From Isochrysis galbana (taxonomy: Eukaryota; Haptophyta; Isochrysidales; Isochrysidaceae): a stretch of DNA of 64,000 nucleotides. Under the pieces are notes generated by a model. It made no database searches. It had not been told where the DNA came from and was given only the letters and a program-made list of their open reading frames with translations. Below, piece after piece: positions 1-10,134 of this stretch (its first letter is position 1; every line of letters begins with the position of its first letter). The position numbers were made by a program, and so were the translations under genes. The stretch lies in contig CM030942.1 of the NCBI GenBank assembly GCA_018136815.1, positions 1,055,797-1,119,796 of the forward strand. The letters run 5' to 3'.

Positions 1-650
1 CGGCGTGGAAATGGTGTGAAGTCTTCTGAAGACGTCGCCACCCGGCGTGCTGCCCATGCGCGTGCAAGGGCGGACGTCCGCAGTCGGACGCCCACATGGT
101 TGCATTCTTCAACAAGGGCAGCGGGCATGGTTGCATTCTTCAACAAGGGCGGGGCGATCGTGTCTTCCACGATGGGTCCCCGTGTTCATGTTTGTTTGCG
201 CGCGGTCGACTCCCGACTTAGGGGGCGAAGTTAGGGGTCAGTAGAAATTATATACCTAAAAAGTCGGGAGGAGCGTGACAAAAAAAGGGAACCTCGAGTT
301 GCACCCTCTCAGCCAGGGGCATGTTGGGTGCTGTGGTGGGGCTGGCAGCCATGCTGCGTGGGCAGGTAAAAGAAAAAACGGTCGAATGCGGTGGCGCGAA
401 ACACCGGTGAGACCGCCGACGGGTCACCCGTGGCCATCTTGTCCGAGCCCCAGCAAAAATGGTGGGCTGACCTCCGACGCACTCTCGCTGGAGCGCGGCG
501 AAGGTCGGCCTGTCCCAGCGGGTCGGTCGCCATCGCTCCGCTCCCACTTCGGATTGCGCGGGGGAGAGGTAGGGGAAAACTTCCCCATGTCCCGCGAAAA
601 AAATATTCTGACCCCATGATGCAGCGATGTTTTTTTTTCACCCAGGCTCC
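1..650. other. No gene recognised; short direct repeat
   Basis: I see no credible coding exon here. A 24-bp unit beginning ATGGTTGCATTCTTC occurs twice in tandem at about 97-150. The many short open frames overlap on both strands and match nothing I know. The stretch from 275 to 620 may be degenerate retroelement sequence, but I could not anchor it to a named family. Confidence 0.4.
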
Positions 651-654
651 CTCA

Positions 655-958
655 CCTCTATTTACAGGATAAGTCGGGAGAGAGTCGGCCGCCCACTCGG
701 AGACACGGGAGGAAGGGGGGGAAAGATCACCGGGGGGGGGGGCGCGGGCCACCGGACAATATCTAAGCCCTTCACCCCTATCCCCCTAGTAGTGTACGGG
801 GGGGGCCGCCTGATGGCGGGGGGAGAAGGGCCGGGGGAGTGGGGGTGTAGAAAGTATGCGCTACGGTAGTGTTACCTGTTACGTATACGTACTACGGCGT
901 GTAGTAGGTAGTGGTTCCATTCGCCGCGAGTGCGGCAAGAATATTAGAAGGTTTTATG
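655..958 (+). mobile_element. Retroposon 3' part (family A)
   Basis: This is the 3' portion of the non-autonomous retroposon that is complete at 22231-22981. Shared landmarks in order are the ACAGGATAAGTCGG segment, a G-rich stretch, ATCTAAGCCCTTCACCCC, the GTGTAGAAAGTA segment, a GCGAGTGCGGC hairpin and a 3' end of GAATATTAGAAGGTTTT. The 5' hairpin end of the family is missing, so the copy is 5' truncated. Related 3' parts lie at 9800-9955, 25035-25152, 35645-36090 and 39255-39365. Confidence 0.7.
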
Positions 959-999
959 AAACGTTCCCTCCCCTAAATCGTATATAGGTGTCGTTGCTA

Positions 1000-1075
1000 C
1001 TACAGGGGAGGAGTGGAGGGGGGGGGGGGCGCTCGTGCCCCCCCTTGGACGCGCTCGCATAATAACGCACAACAT
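1000..1075 (-). mobile_element. Retroposon 5' fragment
   Basis: On the minus strand this matches the block just downstream of the 5' hairpin in complete retroposons: a GGGGGGGCACGAGC motif followed by CTCCACTCCTCCCCTG. The hairpin is not recognisable here. I read it as a short decayed fragment of the family complete at 22231-22981. Confidence 0.5.
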
Positions 1076-1328
1076 GTTCACATTTCTCAAGGACAGTCCA
1101 TTGGCACAATAAGACATCAAATGTTCAAGTTGAACCCCCTCGCGCACGTAGTATGTCACTGACGAGGGAAGGGAAGCTGGGCGGGCGCGCGCGCCATAGG
1201 GCAGAGCTGACGTTTGCTAATCCCCTCCACCTACCCCCAATTCCGCTTCCCTAGAATACTCAATGCCGGTCAGAGTCCAAACGTTTCTTGATCTATGGGC
1301 ACAATAATCTACAGCGGCGACGATGACA

Positions 1329-2157
1329 TCATCGCGCGCCACGCATGCATTCGTTGCGAATGGCGTTGTACTCATTGTGCGGTAGCAGAGTGTCTCCACC
1401 AAGAAATGTCTTGATCTTCATCATCTTTGCCAACTCGATAATGACTTCAGTCTCCACACCGGCCTCAGCAGCGAGCGAGGCAAGTGGCTCATCTGCCAGC
1501 GCATCACGCAATTCAATCGGATCACAGCCCTGCATGAAAGACGTTATTTCGGATACCTGCACGTCAAGGGCAGCCAAGCAGATGTGCCAATTGTGAGCCT
1601 TAAGTTTGAGATCCCATGGCATCACCTCCTCCCAAGCTCCGGTGCTGGTTCCATCATGGCCAGAGGGGTCTGCGTCCCACCTGTGAAGATGAGCACATCT
1701 CGGATAGAGGTCGATCGGCTCGCAGGTCTCGTTCAGGTACGCCAACCTCCAGTATCTTGGCCATGACAGACTCGGCGGGCGCGTTAAAATCCTCTGCGAT
1801 CTCGAGCGGCGTGAAAGCCTCCATCCCATGGGACTCCTCACCGTGCCAGTCGCGCCCGCTGACCGGTTTGTACTCAGATGTGCGCGCCCTGATCTGTGCC
1901 TCCATGTATTCGTTGCGCTGCTCTTCATCGAGCATGATCTGCGCGGCCCAGCTAGGAATGTGCTCTGCCAGTCGTTTGGCGGGAGCCATCTGGTGCTCCC
2001 ACTCATAGTCGGGCGGCTCATCGAGCTGTGCGGTGAGGGGCGGCGAGCGGCTCCTCGACGGAATGCGCCAATTAGCTGAGCGTGTGTGAAGCCGAACAGC
2101 CAGCCCAGTGGCGCAGAGAAGGAGGAGGGGGAGGAAGGAGTTCGGGGGCGAGCCCAT
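1329..2157 (-). CDS. Signal-peptide helix-turn-helix-like protein, probably plastid-directed
   Basis: Two exons fit: 2157-1681 (159 codons) and 1598-1329 (89 codons plus stop). The 82-nt intron runs from GTGGGA to CTTAAG with both sides in phase 0, giving 248 aa. Residues 1-20 form a hydrophobic leader, so the product should enter the secretory route; in algae with complex plastids that is compatible with plastid import. The segment FTPLEIAEDFNAPAESVMA reads like a helix-turn-helix, followed by a weaker second one (LASLAAEAGVETEVIIELAK). This two-part arrangement resembles proteins I recall from diatoms and other secondary-plastid algae, whose function I do not know. The start was chosen at the ATG before the leader; an upstream in-frame ATG exists at 2271. 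It faces the SET gene head-to-head about 360 bp away. Confidence 0.55.
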
Positions 2158-2513
2158 AGCTCCACGTCCGAGCGAGGGAGGGGGCGTGCGGACCGCCGTG
2201 GGGGGAGGGGAAGAAGCGGGTAGGCGAGGCGACGTAAAAGAAAACGGTGTGAAGCCAAGAGTGCTCCCCAAAAATAAAGAGCTCCCGTAACCCGTAACGG
2301 AGATGATGAGATGATGAGATGATGAGTTGTCGCATTACAACTCTATTATAGAAATAATCTACCGGACAGAACGACTGAACTTGTCTCGCGCGAGGTGGCG
2401 CTGACCCCGCTCTCGCCCGCGCTTGCTGCTCCCTCCCCCTCTTCCCTACCCCTCCCCAGCCGGCCCCGCGCTCCTTTGGCGCGCTCTCTTGTCCCTCCGT
2501 TTCGAGTTTCACC

Positions 2514-3899
2514 ATGTTCACCATACTATTGACCGTCACAGCGCTCTGGATTGCCCATTCGCCTCTGGTGGACCGCAGGGCCCATTGCAGCCTGCTTGCA
2601 GAGGCAGTCTGCCGCTCTCCTACTCCTCTCTGCCTGGCGGCAAAGTCGAGGAAGAAGGGTAGGGGCATACCGAAGCGGGCGAACACGAGGCCTAAGGTGG
2701 GCGGCTTCGGGAGGCCCAGCACCTCGACCTTAGGGGCCGACCCAGCGTGGGCTGCATTCCGCGCCTGGCTCGAATTGGAGGGCGGAGTTGCAGATGCAAT
2801 TGAGCTTGCTGACTGTGGCGGTGGCCTGCGCGGCCTGCGAACAACACGGGATGTCGCGAGCGGAGAGCCACTACTCGCTGTGCCACGCCACCTGCTTCTC
2901 GACGAAAAGCGCGCCGAGGACAGTCCGGTCAGTGGGCTCTGGCGGACAGATGAGCCTAATATTACTACAATGGGGAAACTTGCGCTCGCGCTGCTCCACG
3001 AAGCGCGACGGGTGGACTCCATCTTCGCTCCTTATATTGAACTCCTGCCATCTCCGGAGGATTTTGCAGCGTGCGGACCGGCCGCTCTATGGGATCCTCA
3101 CGAGGTGGCGCTGGCGGAGAATGCGCAGTTGAGCACAGATTCTGCACAACGGCGGAAGGGGATCGCAGACTCTCCGCTCTTATCAGACGAGGAACTCCGC
3201 GCCGACCGATGGGTTGAGCTCGGACTCCAAGGCAAACCTCCCACTAACGACGACGTCCTCTGGGCCGTTGCATGCATTACTTCACGTGCGCTGGGGTCGG
3301 CCGGCCTCGTGCCTATTGCCGACTTGGCAAACCACAACGTGCCCCATAATGCAGACAGGGGCATTGCCCCTGATGGCAGCGCTTTCCTACTTGTCTCGCG
3401 TGGGCGTATGAAGGCTGGGCAGCAAGTCTTCATTACCTATGGGAACCTGCCTAACTTAGTGCTTCTCTCCCAGTTCGGCTTCATGCTAGCGAGCAACGCG
3501 GTTGACATGACGTTGGCTCGCTGCAACGAGCTCATCTCCACCGCTCATCCATTCCTCTTGCGCAATCAAGCCGACGGGGAGGTGGCTGAATGGCAGCCCA
3601 TAGGAGCACAGTTGCGTGCTGCCCTCTTCGAACTCGCAGAGAATGGCGCGTTGCCACCGACACTGCTGCTAAAGGATGGGGCCGGTGATTCATCCGAGGT
3701 GGCGAACAACTCGGTCTCCGCTCTCGCTGACGCCGCGTACGCTGAAATCTTGCGTCGCAGTCTCGCCTCTTATTCCACCACTGCAGAAGAGGACCGCGTC
3801 AAGCTGGCTGCTGGTGGCCTCCCGGCCCGAGAGGCAGCAGCAATTGCATTCCGCATGGAGCAAAAGGAAAGACTCCTAGTTGAGTTGACTGGGCTATGA
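2514..3899 (+). CDS. SET-domain protein methyltransferase (Rubisco LSMT/SETD3-like)
   Basis: One uninterrupted 461-aa frame. Residues 1-20 are a hydrophobic leader followed by a basic, Ser/Pro-rich stretch to about 75, consistent with a signal or bipartite plastid-targeting sequence. The SET domain starts near residue 102 (GGGLRGLRTTRDVASGEPLL), is split by a helical insert as in the Rubisco LSMT/SETD3 group, and carries the hallmark motifs VPIADLANHN (about 266-275, with the Asn-His pair) and VFITYGNLPN (305-314), which bind S-adenosylmethionine and form the lysine channel. The region after about 340 matches in position the helical substrate-binding domain of that family, ending near LLVELTGL. 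The likely reaction is methyl transfer to a lysine or histidine of a protein; the substrate cannot be read from sequence. The first ATG after a TC-rich leader was taken as the start. Confidence 0.8.
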   Translation: MFTILLTVTALWIAHSPLVDRRAHCSLLAEAVCRSPTPLCLAAKSRKKGRGIPKRANTRPKVGGFGRPSTSTLGADPAWAAFRAWLELEGGVADAIELADCGGGLRGLRTTRDVASGEPLLAVPRHLLLDEKRAEDSPVSGLWRTDEPNITTMGKLALALLHEARRVDSIFAPYIELLPSPEDFAACGPAALWDPHEVALAENAQLSTDSAQRRKGIADSPLLSDEELRADRWVELGLQGKPPTNDDVLWAVACITSRALGSAGLVPIADLANHNVPHNADRGIAPDGSAFLLVSRGRMKAGQQVFITYGNLPNLVLLSQFGFMLASNAVDMTLARCNELISTAHPFLLRNQADGEVAEWQPIGAQLRAALFELAENGALPPTLLLKDGAGDSSEVANNSVSALADAAYAEILRRSLASYSTTAEEDRVKLAAGGLPAREAAAIAFRMEQKERLLVELTGL

Positions 3900-4059
3900 G
3901 TTTGTGCGGTGAGAGATGAGGGCGGTCGGTGCGACGAGCGCGAGCACCTGGATGGCTAGTGGGCCTTCGTGCTGCCGCTTCGGCGGCACGGCGTCGAGCA
4001 TGGGCTCATCCGTCAGCGTGGTGGGGTGGGCGGAAGGATAACATTATTGATAATAATAA
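3900..4059. other. Short spacer, nothing recognised
   Basis: This lies between the SET gene stop codon and the left end of the mariner element. It should contain the 3' UTR of the SET gene. The last 20 bp become AT-rich (TAATAATAAT), a usual landing site for TA-targeting mariner elements. Confidence 0.4.
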
Positions 4060-4951
4060 TACTACCTCCGTTCCATTACTCAGACGTCAAGGAGGCTTAA
4101 AATAATGATAGTTAGCTAGACACTAATATTGGAGCCCCGCCAAGGACATGAGAGGGGAGAGGGTACATTGGGGCTTGACACCAACATATTGTTTCCTCTC
4201 AACTGTGTGGTTCACACCAATAGACAAGGTCACAAAGAAAGGTGTTCTATTCCGTGTCCTCGAGCACATCACGGCAGTGTGGCAAATCATATTCATTCGA
4301 TCCATCCACCTCAACGATGCGCGCCAACACCATGCTTTTGGTATTGAAGAGAGCACTAAGTTTCTCAGAGGGGTATTCATTGAATGCTTGCTCACACTGC
4401 TCGGTGAATTTGTCCAAATTGAAGTTGCGACACCTGGGCAACCGTGAGTCTAGCGACTTGAAGAACCCCAGATCACAGGCGTTCGTGTCGGGGGAGTTCG
4501 CCACTTGCGGAAACAAAACAATCTCTGGGCCAGCACGACGGTTGTGCACGCGAGGAGCTTTGAGTACATCTTTAAGGCGAGCCCCTAAAGTTTCCTTGGG
4601 GTTCTTGCTCTTGCTTTTGTGGGGAGTCGCGTTATCCATTTGGATGAAGACGCGAGACGCCCAACGAAGCTTCTGTCGCACTGCTGGTATCACCTGCTCT
4701 CTCATCATAGATTCGAATTTGTCCGCATCCATCGACACATCTATCGTTCTCAAATCGCCCCTTTTCAAACCTGTTCGCTTGTCGCCGCGCTTGGCAGGCA
4801 CACGCTCACACACACGCCAAATGCCCACCAACCCATCAAAGTTGTGTTCCGCACAAGGACGAGCGATCGCACACAACAGCATCACTTTTCCAATGAACCG
4901 CTTAGATGCCAGTCTTTGTTTTGGCTTCTTGACGCCGGGTGGCAGCTTCAA

Positions 4952-7843
4952 AAAAAAAAAAAAACTTCTGAAGATTCAGGGCTACACACCTACTAGTTAT
5001 GGGATTTCCCTTCGCTATCTACACCGCCCTTATCATCCCTCCCTCCACCTCTTCCCCTGCCCCCCTTCTTTCCTTTTTCTTCGGTTTCCGGGGTCCGGCC
5101 TCGGTGCGCTACCTGAGGCCTGGTTTAGAGTGTGGGGTCCGGGCAGGCCTTCTGGAATTGTCTTTGTTGTCGAATGTGTCCGTCTGGTCGCTTTTTGTTT
5201 GTTTGGTTTATATCCAGGTTCCATTGTCTCTACCAGCGGCTTAGGTAGGTGTATCCATGTTTCAATTTCCTTTGTTCCCTTGGTCCATGGTCCCCTCGAC
5301 AGCGTGTGCGATCCCCAGCTTGGAGGCTAGTTCCACTAGCTCCGCGCTGGGCTTAAGACCGCCTTTGTCGTTCCTGTTGAAAACGGGTCTCAAGTCATTC
5401 ATGTCTATCCTTTTTTTAGGCTGTCTTCCCATGCCCGCTTGGGCGGTTCTCGCCGAGTCGGTTTCTTGTGCGAAGAGGAGTGCTTTACTTAGTATGGTGT
5501 ATCTCTCTATTATTCTTATTAGTATGGATTCTTCCGAGAATTTGATGCCGTCGTAATGTATCCTATAGAAGTCCGTGAGTATATATCTCCACGCTAATAG
5601 GTATAGTACGTATATCGCTTTTGGGGCGTCTCCTTTTGGGTATATGAATAGGTTGTCTACAATTGTTTCTTCCCTGCTCCTTTCTAATCCTGGTGTGAAC
5701 CGTGCAATTTTATTCAGTTCGCCTAGGATGTTAGTTATCCCGGGGCATTCGCCTAGGTGTATCGAGGATTCATCCGTTTCCCCACAAATGCGGCACGTGC
5801 TGGTTCTGTCTGGAAAGCGGTTGTACGTGCCCACTCGCCTGTGTGTGATATGTTTGAAATGTAGGTGCATGTCCCTCGCCGTTACCATTGGCGTGGTGTA
5901 TAGTCGCGCCAGGTGCGCCCATGTGTCCCCTGGTATTTGGAGTTTTTCCTCCCATTTGGCCGGCCCCGTGAGGCGTTTGCGTTTGCGGTCTTTACGCTGA
6001 AATGCCTCGGTTAGATGTTCTACCCCGGTGCCGTCCAGCGGCGTCTTGCCGTCTAATGTATATTCGTCCGCCAGCGGGTATTCTAGTCTCTTGTTGGTTT
6101 TGTATCCTCCCCCCCATTGCGCCGGTGGGGATGGGTCTAGGTTCGAGGGCGCGGCGGGTAGTCTTTTTCCGATTATGGGCGTGCCTAGGTATGAGAGTTC
6201 CGCCTCGTGCCATCTCTCCTTGATGTTCACATAGTATTCCCCGTCTACCGTTATCCGCAGTTCGGGCGTCGGTTCTTCCGAGATGTGTTCATTGTCGGCC
6301 TCTTCTCGTCCCGGTGGTGCGCATTCTAGTTCGGCCGTCTTATCTACCGCTGCCAGTGTCTCCTTGGCGTGTTTGACTATCGTATCCCATGTTTCCAAGA
6401 ATTTGTCTCTCGGGATATATTCACCTTGGAAGTGTATATACGTGTCATTGTTCCTGAGGTATTGCGCGCATTCAACACTGCTATAGGGCGTGTTCGCCGC
6501 GTGGTCTTTGAATACGTTATGTGTGGTATTACATTCAAGCTTGTTCCATAATTTTATCCATATGGGGTTTATTTTAGGTCCCGGGTGCGTTGGGCTACCC
6601 CACATGGGTTGCGAGAGAGCTCCTTCTCTACTTACTTTCAGTGATGTGAGTTTAAGTTCGCGAATGTTGTTTAGCGCCTGTTTCCAAAACGCGGGAAGTT
6701 TACTCGTGCCCGCTATTCCATCGGTGAGTTTGTTCGTGGGGACCGTCGAGAGAACCGCTGCTCTTCCTAGGTTCGTGCGGCAGAACCACGCGTCAAGCAC
6801 TTGTTTCCATTGTGCTTGGCGTGCGTCAAGATAGTTTAGGATCCATTTGGCTTGTAAAGCTTTGACATGGTTGCCCCAGTCGAGCAGTCCTAGCCCTAGA
6901 TGTGGCCCTTTCTCCGAAGTGTTTTTCGTCGGGATCTCAGGGTGCTTTATCCATTGTAGCTTCCGGCCGGTGCGTGCGTTTGTCCACATGATTCTTTCTA
7001 CGGCTCTTTTAACCGCCGTGTGGAATGATCTAGGGGCTGCGAGTGTCTGCAGCCAGTATCTAGGTATAGAATATACTAGGAAGTTAGCCACCTTCGTTTT
7101 CCCATGTATAGATAGATTATTGGTTAGCGGCGCGTATATAGTGGTTTTCCTCTCTATCTTGTCGGCTAGTTTGCGCCAGAACTCTTTGATGGCCCGGGGC
7201 CCACCTAGTGGGACCCCCAATATGGTCGCATACTCGTTTCCTTTCAGCCACTTGTACCTTTGGAATCTCGCGGGTGGGCGCTTCCTTCTCAGGGAGCCCA
7301 TCCTTAGTCCCTCGAACTTTTGATCGTTGGGTTTGCCACACGAGGCCGCCGCGTATCTTTTTACCCAGCCGAGGGATCGCGCCAGGCTACCGTAGTCTGC
7401 CGCTAAGAGTTGTGTATCGTCCGCGAATTGGCTTATCTTTAGTTCGGCTCCGTTCACTATGATGCCCTCGATGTCTTCGTCTTCGTTTATCGCTCTGGTG
7501 AGGGCTTCTGCCGTCAAGAGGAAGGCCAGTGGGGAGAGCGGGCATCCTTGTGGGACGCCGCTCGCTATGTTGAAAGGGAAGCTTCTTCCCCCGTTCGCCT
7601 TTATGTAGCGAATTGGTTTTGCCTCGGAATTCGTGAGAGCCTTCGCATACCTTTTGAAGTTCTCTCCGAATTTTAGCTTTTCGAGGACCAAGTGGTAAAA
7701 CTCCCAATTGACCCTGTCGAAAGCCTTTTCCCAATCGAGCGCTAGGAGGAGTCCTGGCTCCCCCGTTTCGTCTAGGTACGCGTTCGTCAGTTGCAACAGA
7801 TGGGTGGCTTCGCCGATTAACCGTTTTGGGACGAAGCCGAGCT
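4952..7843 (-). mobile_element. 5'-truncated LINE retrotransposon nested in mariner
   Basis: A 2892-bp insertion is bounded by a 14-bp target duplication, GGTGGCAGCTTCAA, at 4938-4951 and 7844-7857. On the sense (minus) strand it starts within the reverse-transcriptase domain (GFVPKRLIGEATHLLQL), so it is 5' truncated. It ends with about 280 nt of non-coding sequence, a stem-loop CTGAATCTTCAG, then AAG and a run of about 13 T directly against the target duplication. Truncation plus a variable-length duplication is the mark of target-primed reverse transcription. The oligo(T) end, in place of oligo(A), is unusual and recurs at 44466-44505 and 52370-52411. Confidence 0.92.
5262..7843 (-). pseudogene. 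LINE ORF2 fragment: reverse transcriptase and zinc-knuckle tail
   Basis: The frame is open from the truncated 5' edge to a stop at 5262, about 860 aa. Reverse-transcriptase motifs appear in order: GFVPKR, LLLALDWEKAFDRVNW, SGVPQGCPLSPLAFLLTAEAL and the catalytic SQFADDTQLLAADYG. Near the C-terminus is a zf-RVT-like cysteine-histidine cluster, CRICGETDESSIHLGECPG, as in plant L1-like LINEs. The conserved C-terminal end (IHYDGIKFSEESILIRIIER, then MGRQPKKRID) is a useful tag and identifies the fragments at 42050-42350 and 43835-44171. The endonuclease and the first reverse-transcriptase motif are missing through 5' truncation. The absence of internal stops suggests a recent insertion. Confidence 0.92.
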
Positions 7844-8511
7844 GGTGGCAGCTTCAACTTACCGCTATGAGTGTACACATAGAACCACTTTTCATCGAGG
7901 TCCACATGCAGGTCCCAATTGTTGTGTAGGTTTGCCTCTGCCCATGCAAGACGGGATGCGCGCATGGCATCTGTGAGAGCGGGCTTTGTCGACTTACCAA
8001 CTACGCGCCACTTGTTCTTCTTCATGAAGCGGCATCATACCGTCGCCCGCGGCAGCCCGATCATCTCTTCAATTTGAGCGAAGGTAAGGTCATAGGCATA
8101 CTCATGGAGCAGCCTCTCCAACTCTTCTTGCTCAGTCTCGCCAATGCGCTCAGGTCGGCCACCAGCGGCGAGGAGCGGCAACCTCGCGCTGGTGCGGGAG
8201 CTGCAGCGCTTCCTGCGGCACGCGGTGTTCCCGGAAGCGGCGCTCGTGGCGCTCAAGGCCGGGTACGTGGACGTGGCGGACGTATTGGTGTGACGTCGCT
8301 CCGCGTTGGCACGCATTTGATCTGGTGCCCTCCTTGGACTGAAGTAATACCCGTCACGAAACACCTACAGGCATTGCACTCTAGATTTCAGTCACATTGG
8401 GGTGGGAGGGTGTATTCCCTCCGAAGGGCGGGCCCCTCACAAGTGCAATCAGCGTCTTCTATGGCTTTAGGGTGCGTACGAAAAGTTTTTTTCTCACCGA
8501 AAGGTGGTAAT

Positions 8512-8838
8512 AATACAATGGATGTCAGGGCACGTGGAGAGCAATCACGTCCGCCATCAATTCTCTGCTGCCCATCACCGGTGGTAGACCAAGAGCTGAT
8601 TTGAATCAGATGCTGGACAGTATGTGTCATATTCTGTGGATGGGGCACCGTGGAGGTCGCTTGGGTCTGGATACAGCACAGTGCATGGCACATTCATGAA
8701 GTGGAGCAGAGTAGGTGTCTTTGAGACAGCGTACAAGGCGCTCTTTGAGGTCGCATCCAATGACGCTCCACGCCGCCCTCGGTGCCACAAAGCAGCCGAG
8801 CACAAAGGACTGTGTCTGCAGGTTACTCTGCTGTGATC
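8512..8838 (+). pseudogene. IS5-type (DUF4096-like) transposase fragment, frameshifted
   Basis: Two frames together read like the N-terminal helical domain of IS5-family transposases: AITSAINSLLPITGGRPRA and NQMLDSMCHILW in one frame, then GAPWRSLGSGYSTVHGTFMK and WSRVGVFETAYKALF in the next, with the shift near 8638. The order W..I..LP..GRPR, then PWR.LG.GY.TVH..F..W...GVFE is characteristic. The last 20 codons (PRRPRCHKAAEHKGLC) resemble the end of the zinc-ribbon frame at 59629-60162, with about 26 identical bases. It sits inside the mariner, so it is either cargo or a nested insertion. Confidence 0.5.
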
Positions 8839-9350
8839 ACGATGCAATTGAGTGTGTGTGTGTGTGTTTTGGGGGGGGAGGTGGGGGATAAGGGGTCGAA
8901 TACTCTAGTAAATATAACATGTATATATGCGGGGTAAATTTTCCCCCGTGTTCGGGTGGTGCACTGGGACTTTTGATGGCCCGCACCTTGGCGAGATTTT
9001 TCGTGGCAAGGCGATCGGCCGTCTAGGCGGCGCCAAAATCCTTATTTGTCAATAACAAAAACGTAATATTCGGCAGGCCTTGATGGCTCTTAGTGCCAAA
9101 TTTTTTGGTGGTCATTCGCCCCAGTGTACCCGCTATTCCCCTCTCAACATGAATTTCTTTTCTGTAAACTTTAGTGCCCCTGTTTTCGCGATGCGGTTCA
9201 GTAATGGAACGGAGGTAGTATTATTATTAAGCATTCGCATTAGTGCCGCTACTCTCTGTAGCCTTGCACCAACACGCCAAGCCATGACCATGACGCACAT
9301 GAATGACCGCACCGAATCCCAAGGCACAAACACATCTAAGCACCGCTGGA

Positions 9351-9384
9351 AAAAAAAGGATCTGAAGATTCAGGGCCAACACTA
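9351..9384 (-). mobile_element. LINE 3' tail remnant
   Basis: On the minus strand this reads GGCCCTGAATCTTCAG followed by ATCC and a run of T, matching the 3' stem-loop and oligo(T) end of the LINE at 4952-7843. Only the last 35 bases or so are present, an extreme 5' truncation. Confidence 0.6.
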
Positions 9385-9660
9385 AAAAAAAGCCTTTTAA
9401 TATTCTCGCCTCGCGCGTGGCCGTGGGGTTAACTATTGTAGCCACGCCCATTTCCCTTCCTCTCCCTCACTTCCCGCCTTGCGGCGACTCCCCTCGTGCT
9501 CTACTTAGGGGCCCAGGTTGCGGGGGGGCGGGGGGTGCTGGGTTGGGCGGGGTGCGGGGTGCACCGGCCCCCAGTGGTCTGTTCTCGCCTTCCTCCTGTG
9601 CCTGTGCCTCCGGGTGGCCCGTTAGATTGCTGTTGTGACGCGGGTGTCTCGTCATTGGCG
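9385..9660 (-). mobile_element. SINE-like retroposon (family B)
   Basis: Sense is the minus strand. The 3' end reads GGCGAGAATATTAAAAGGC then a T run; upstream are GGCGTGGCTACAATAGTTAA, AAGGCGGGAAGTG, and a CCCCTAAGTAGAGCACGAGG block. The same order occurs at 14410-14610 (minus), 25440-25667 (minus, with target duplication) and 31999-32182 (plus). The AGGTAGCGCACGAGG-type block also resembles the LINE 3' UTR, which suggests the SINE borrowed its tail from the LINE. Confidence 0.65.
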
Positions 9661-9799
9661 GGTTGTCATTCGCTTGTGGTGTTTTTGTTTCCGTGAGGGT
9701 TATATTCGGGGAGGGAGGTGTGCCCCGACCTCAGGCGAGTCTCTCGGCGAGGCCGAGTGCTGTCGCCACGAGGCCGAGGTTGTCGTCGTTCATTTGCAG

Positions 9800-9960
9800 C
9801 TTGCTTTTAATATTCTTACCGCACTCGCGGCGAATGGAACCACTACCTACTACACGTAGTACGTAGCATACTTTATACACGCCCCCACGCCCCCACTCCC
9901 CGGCCTTTCTCCCCCGCCATCAGGCGGCTCCCCCCGTACACATCCTTGTGGCGATGGCAG
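9800..9960 (-). mobile_element. Retroposon 3' part (family A), truncated
   Basis: The minus strand carries the family A 3' end (GCGGTAAGAATATTAAAAGC) preceded by the GTGTATAAAGTATGC and GCCTGATGGCGGGGGAG blocks seen at 655-958. The copy stops near 9960 and has lost the upstream half. Confidence 0.65.
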
Positions 9961-10134
9961 GGGATGACGGGAAGGCAGTGAGGGCGAGACACGAGTACGG
10001 CACTTTGAACACAGCTTGCACCACCACCAACCGAGGTAAATGGCGGGCAATACAAGCGTGCGGGAAGCGACTATCGCCGAGTTCGCCTCGTCTACGGGTA
10101 GACCTGCAACTAGAACAACAACTTAACAGCTCGC

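Larger units (their letters stand above)
4247..8364 (-). pseudogene. Mariner transposase, interrupted
   Basis: The coding sequence is in two blocks. The N-terminal block (8364-7844) contains an HTH-like segment (DLTFAQIEEMIGLPRATV), then a TGA near 8037 where the family expects a codon, most simply Trp, then frame continuing through MKKNKWRVVG and the first catalytic Asp in VDLDEKWFYV. The C-terminal block (4951-4247) has RFIGKVMLLCAIARP, the second Asp in VFIQMDNATPH, the third Asp in NSPDTNACDLGFF and a typical end, GSNEYDLPHCRD. The blocks join in frame across the LINE insertion once one copy of the 14-bp duplication is ignored. Spacing suits plant-type DD39D mariner transposases. Upstream of 8364 the N-terminus is unclear. 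Confidence 0.85.
4060..9220 (-). mobile_element. Mariner-like DNA transposon, plant type
   Basis: The left end CTACCTCCGTTCCATTAC (from 4062) is repeated exactly and inverted as GTAATGGAACGGAGGTAG (ending 9218), with the dinucleotide TA outside both ends (4060-4061 and 9219-9220). TA duplication and CTCCGTTCC-type termini are typical of plant mariner-like elements. The interior encodes a DDD transposase on the minus strand, broken by a LINE at 4952-7843. Removing that LINE leaves about 2.27 kb, a normal size. A further fragment resembling an IS5-type transposase lies between the transposase start and the right end (8512-8838). The element is dead: it is interrupted and has an in-frame stop. 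Confidence 0.9.

Noticed and set aside
4242..5330. A 362-codon plus-strand frame
   Set aside because: It is antisense to the mariner transposase and the LINE 3' end, both of which have clear family motifs on the minus strand.
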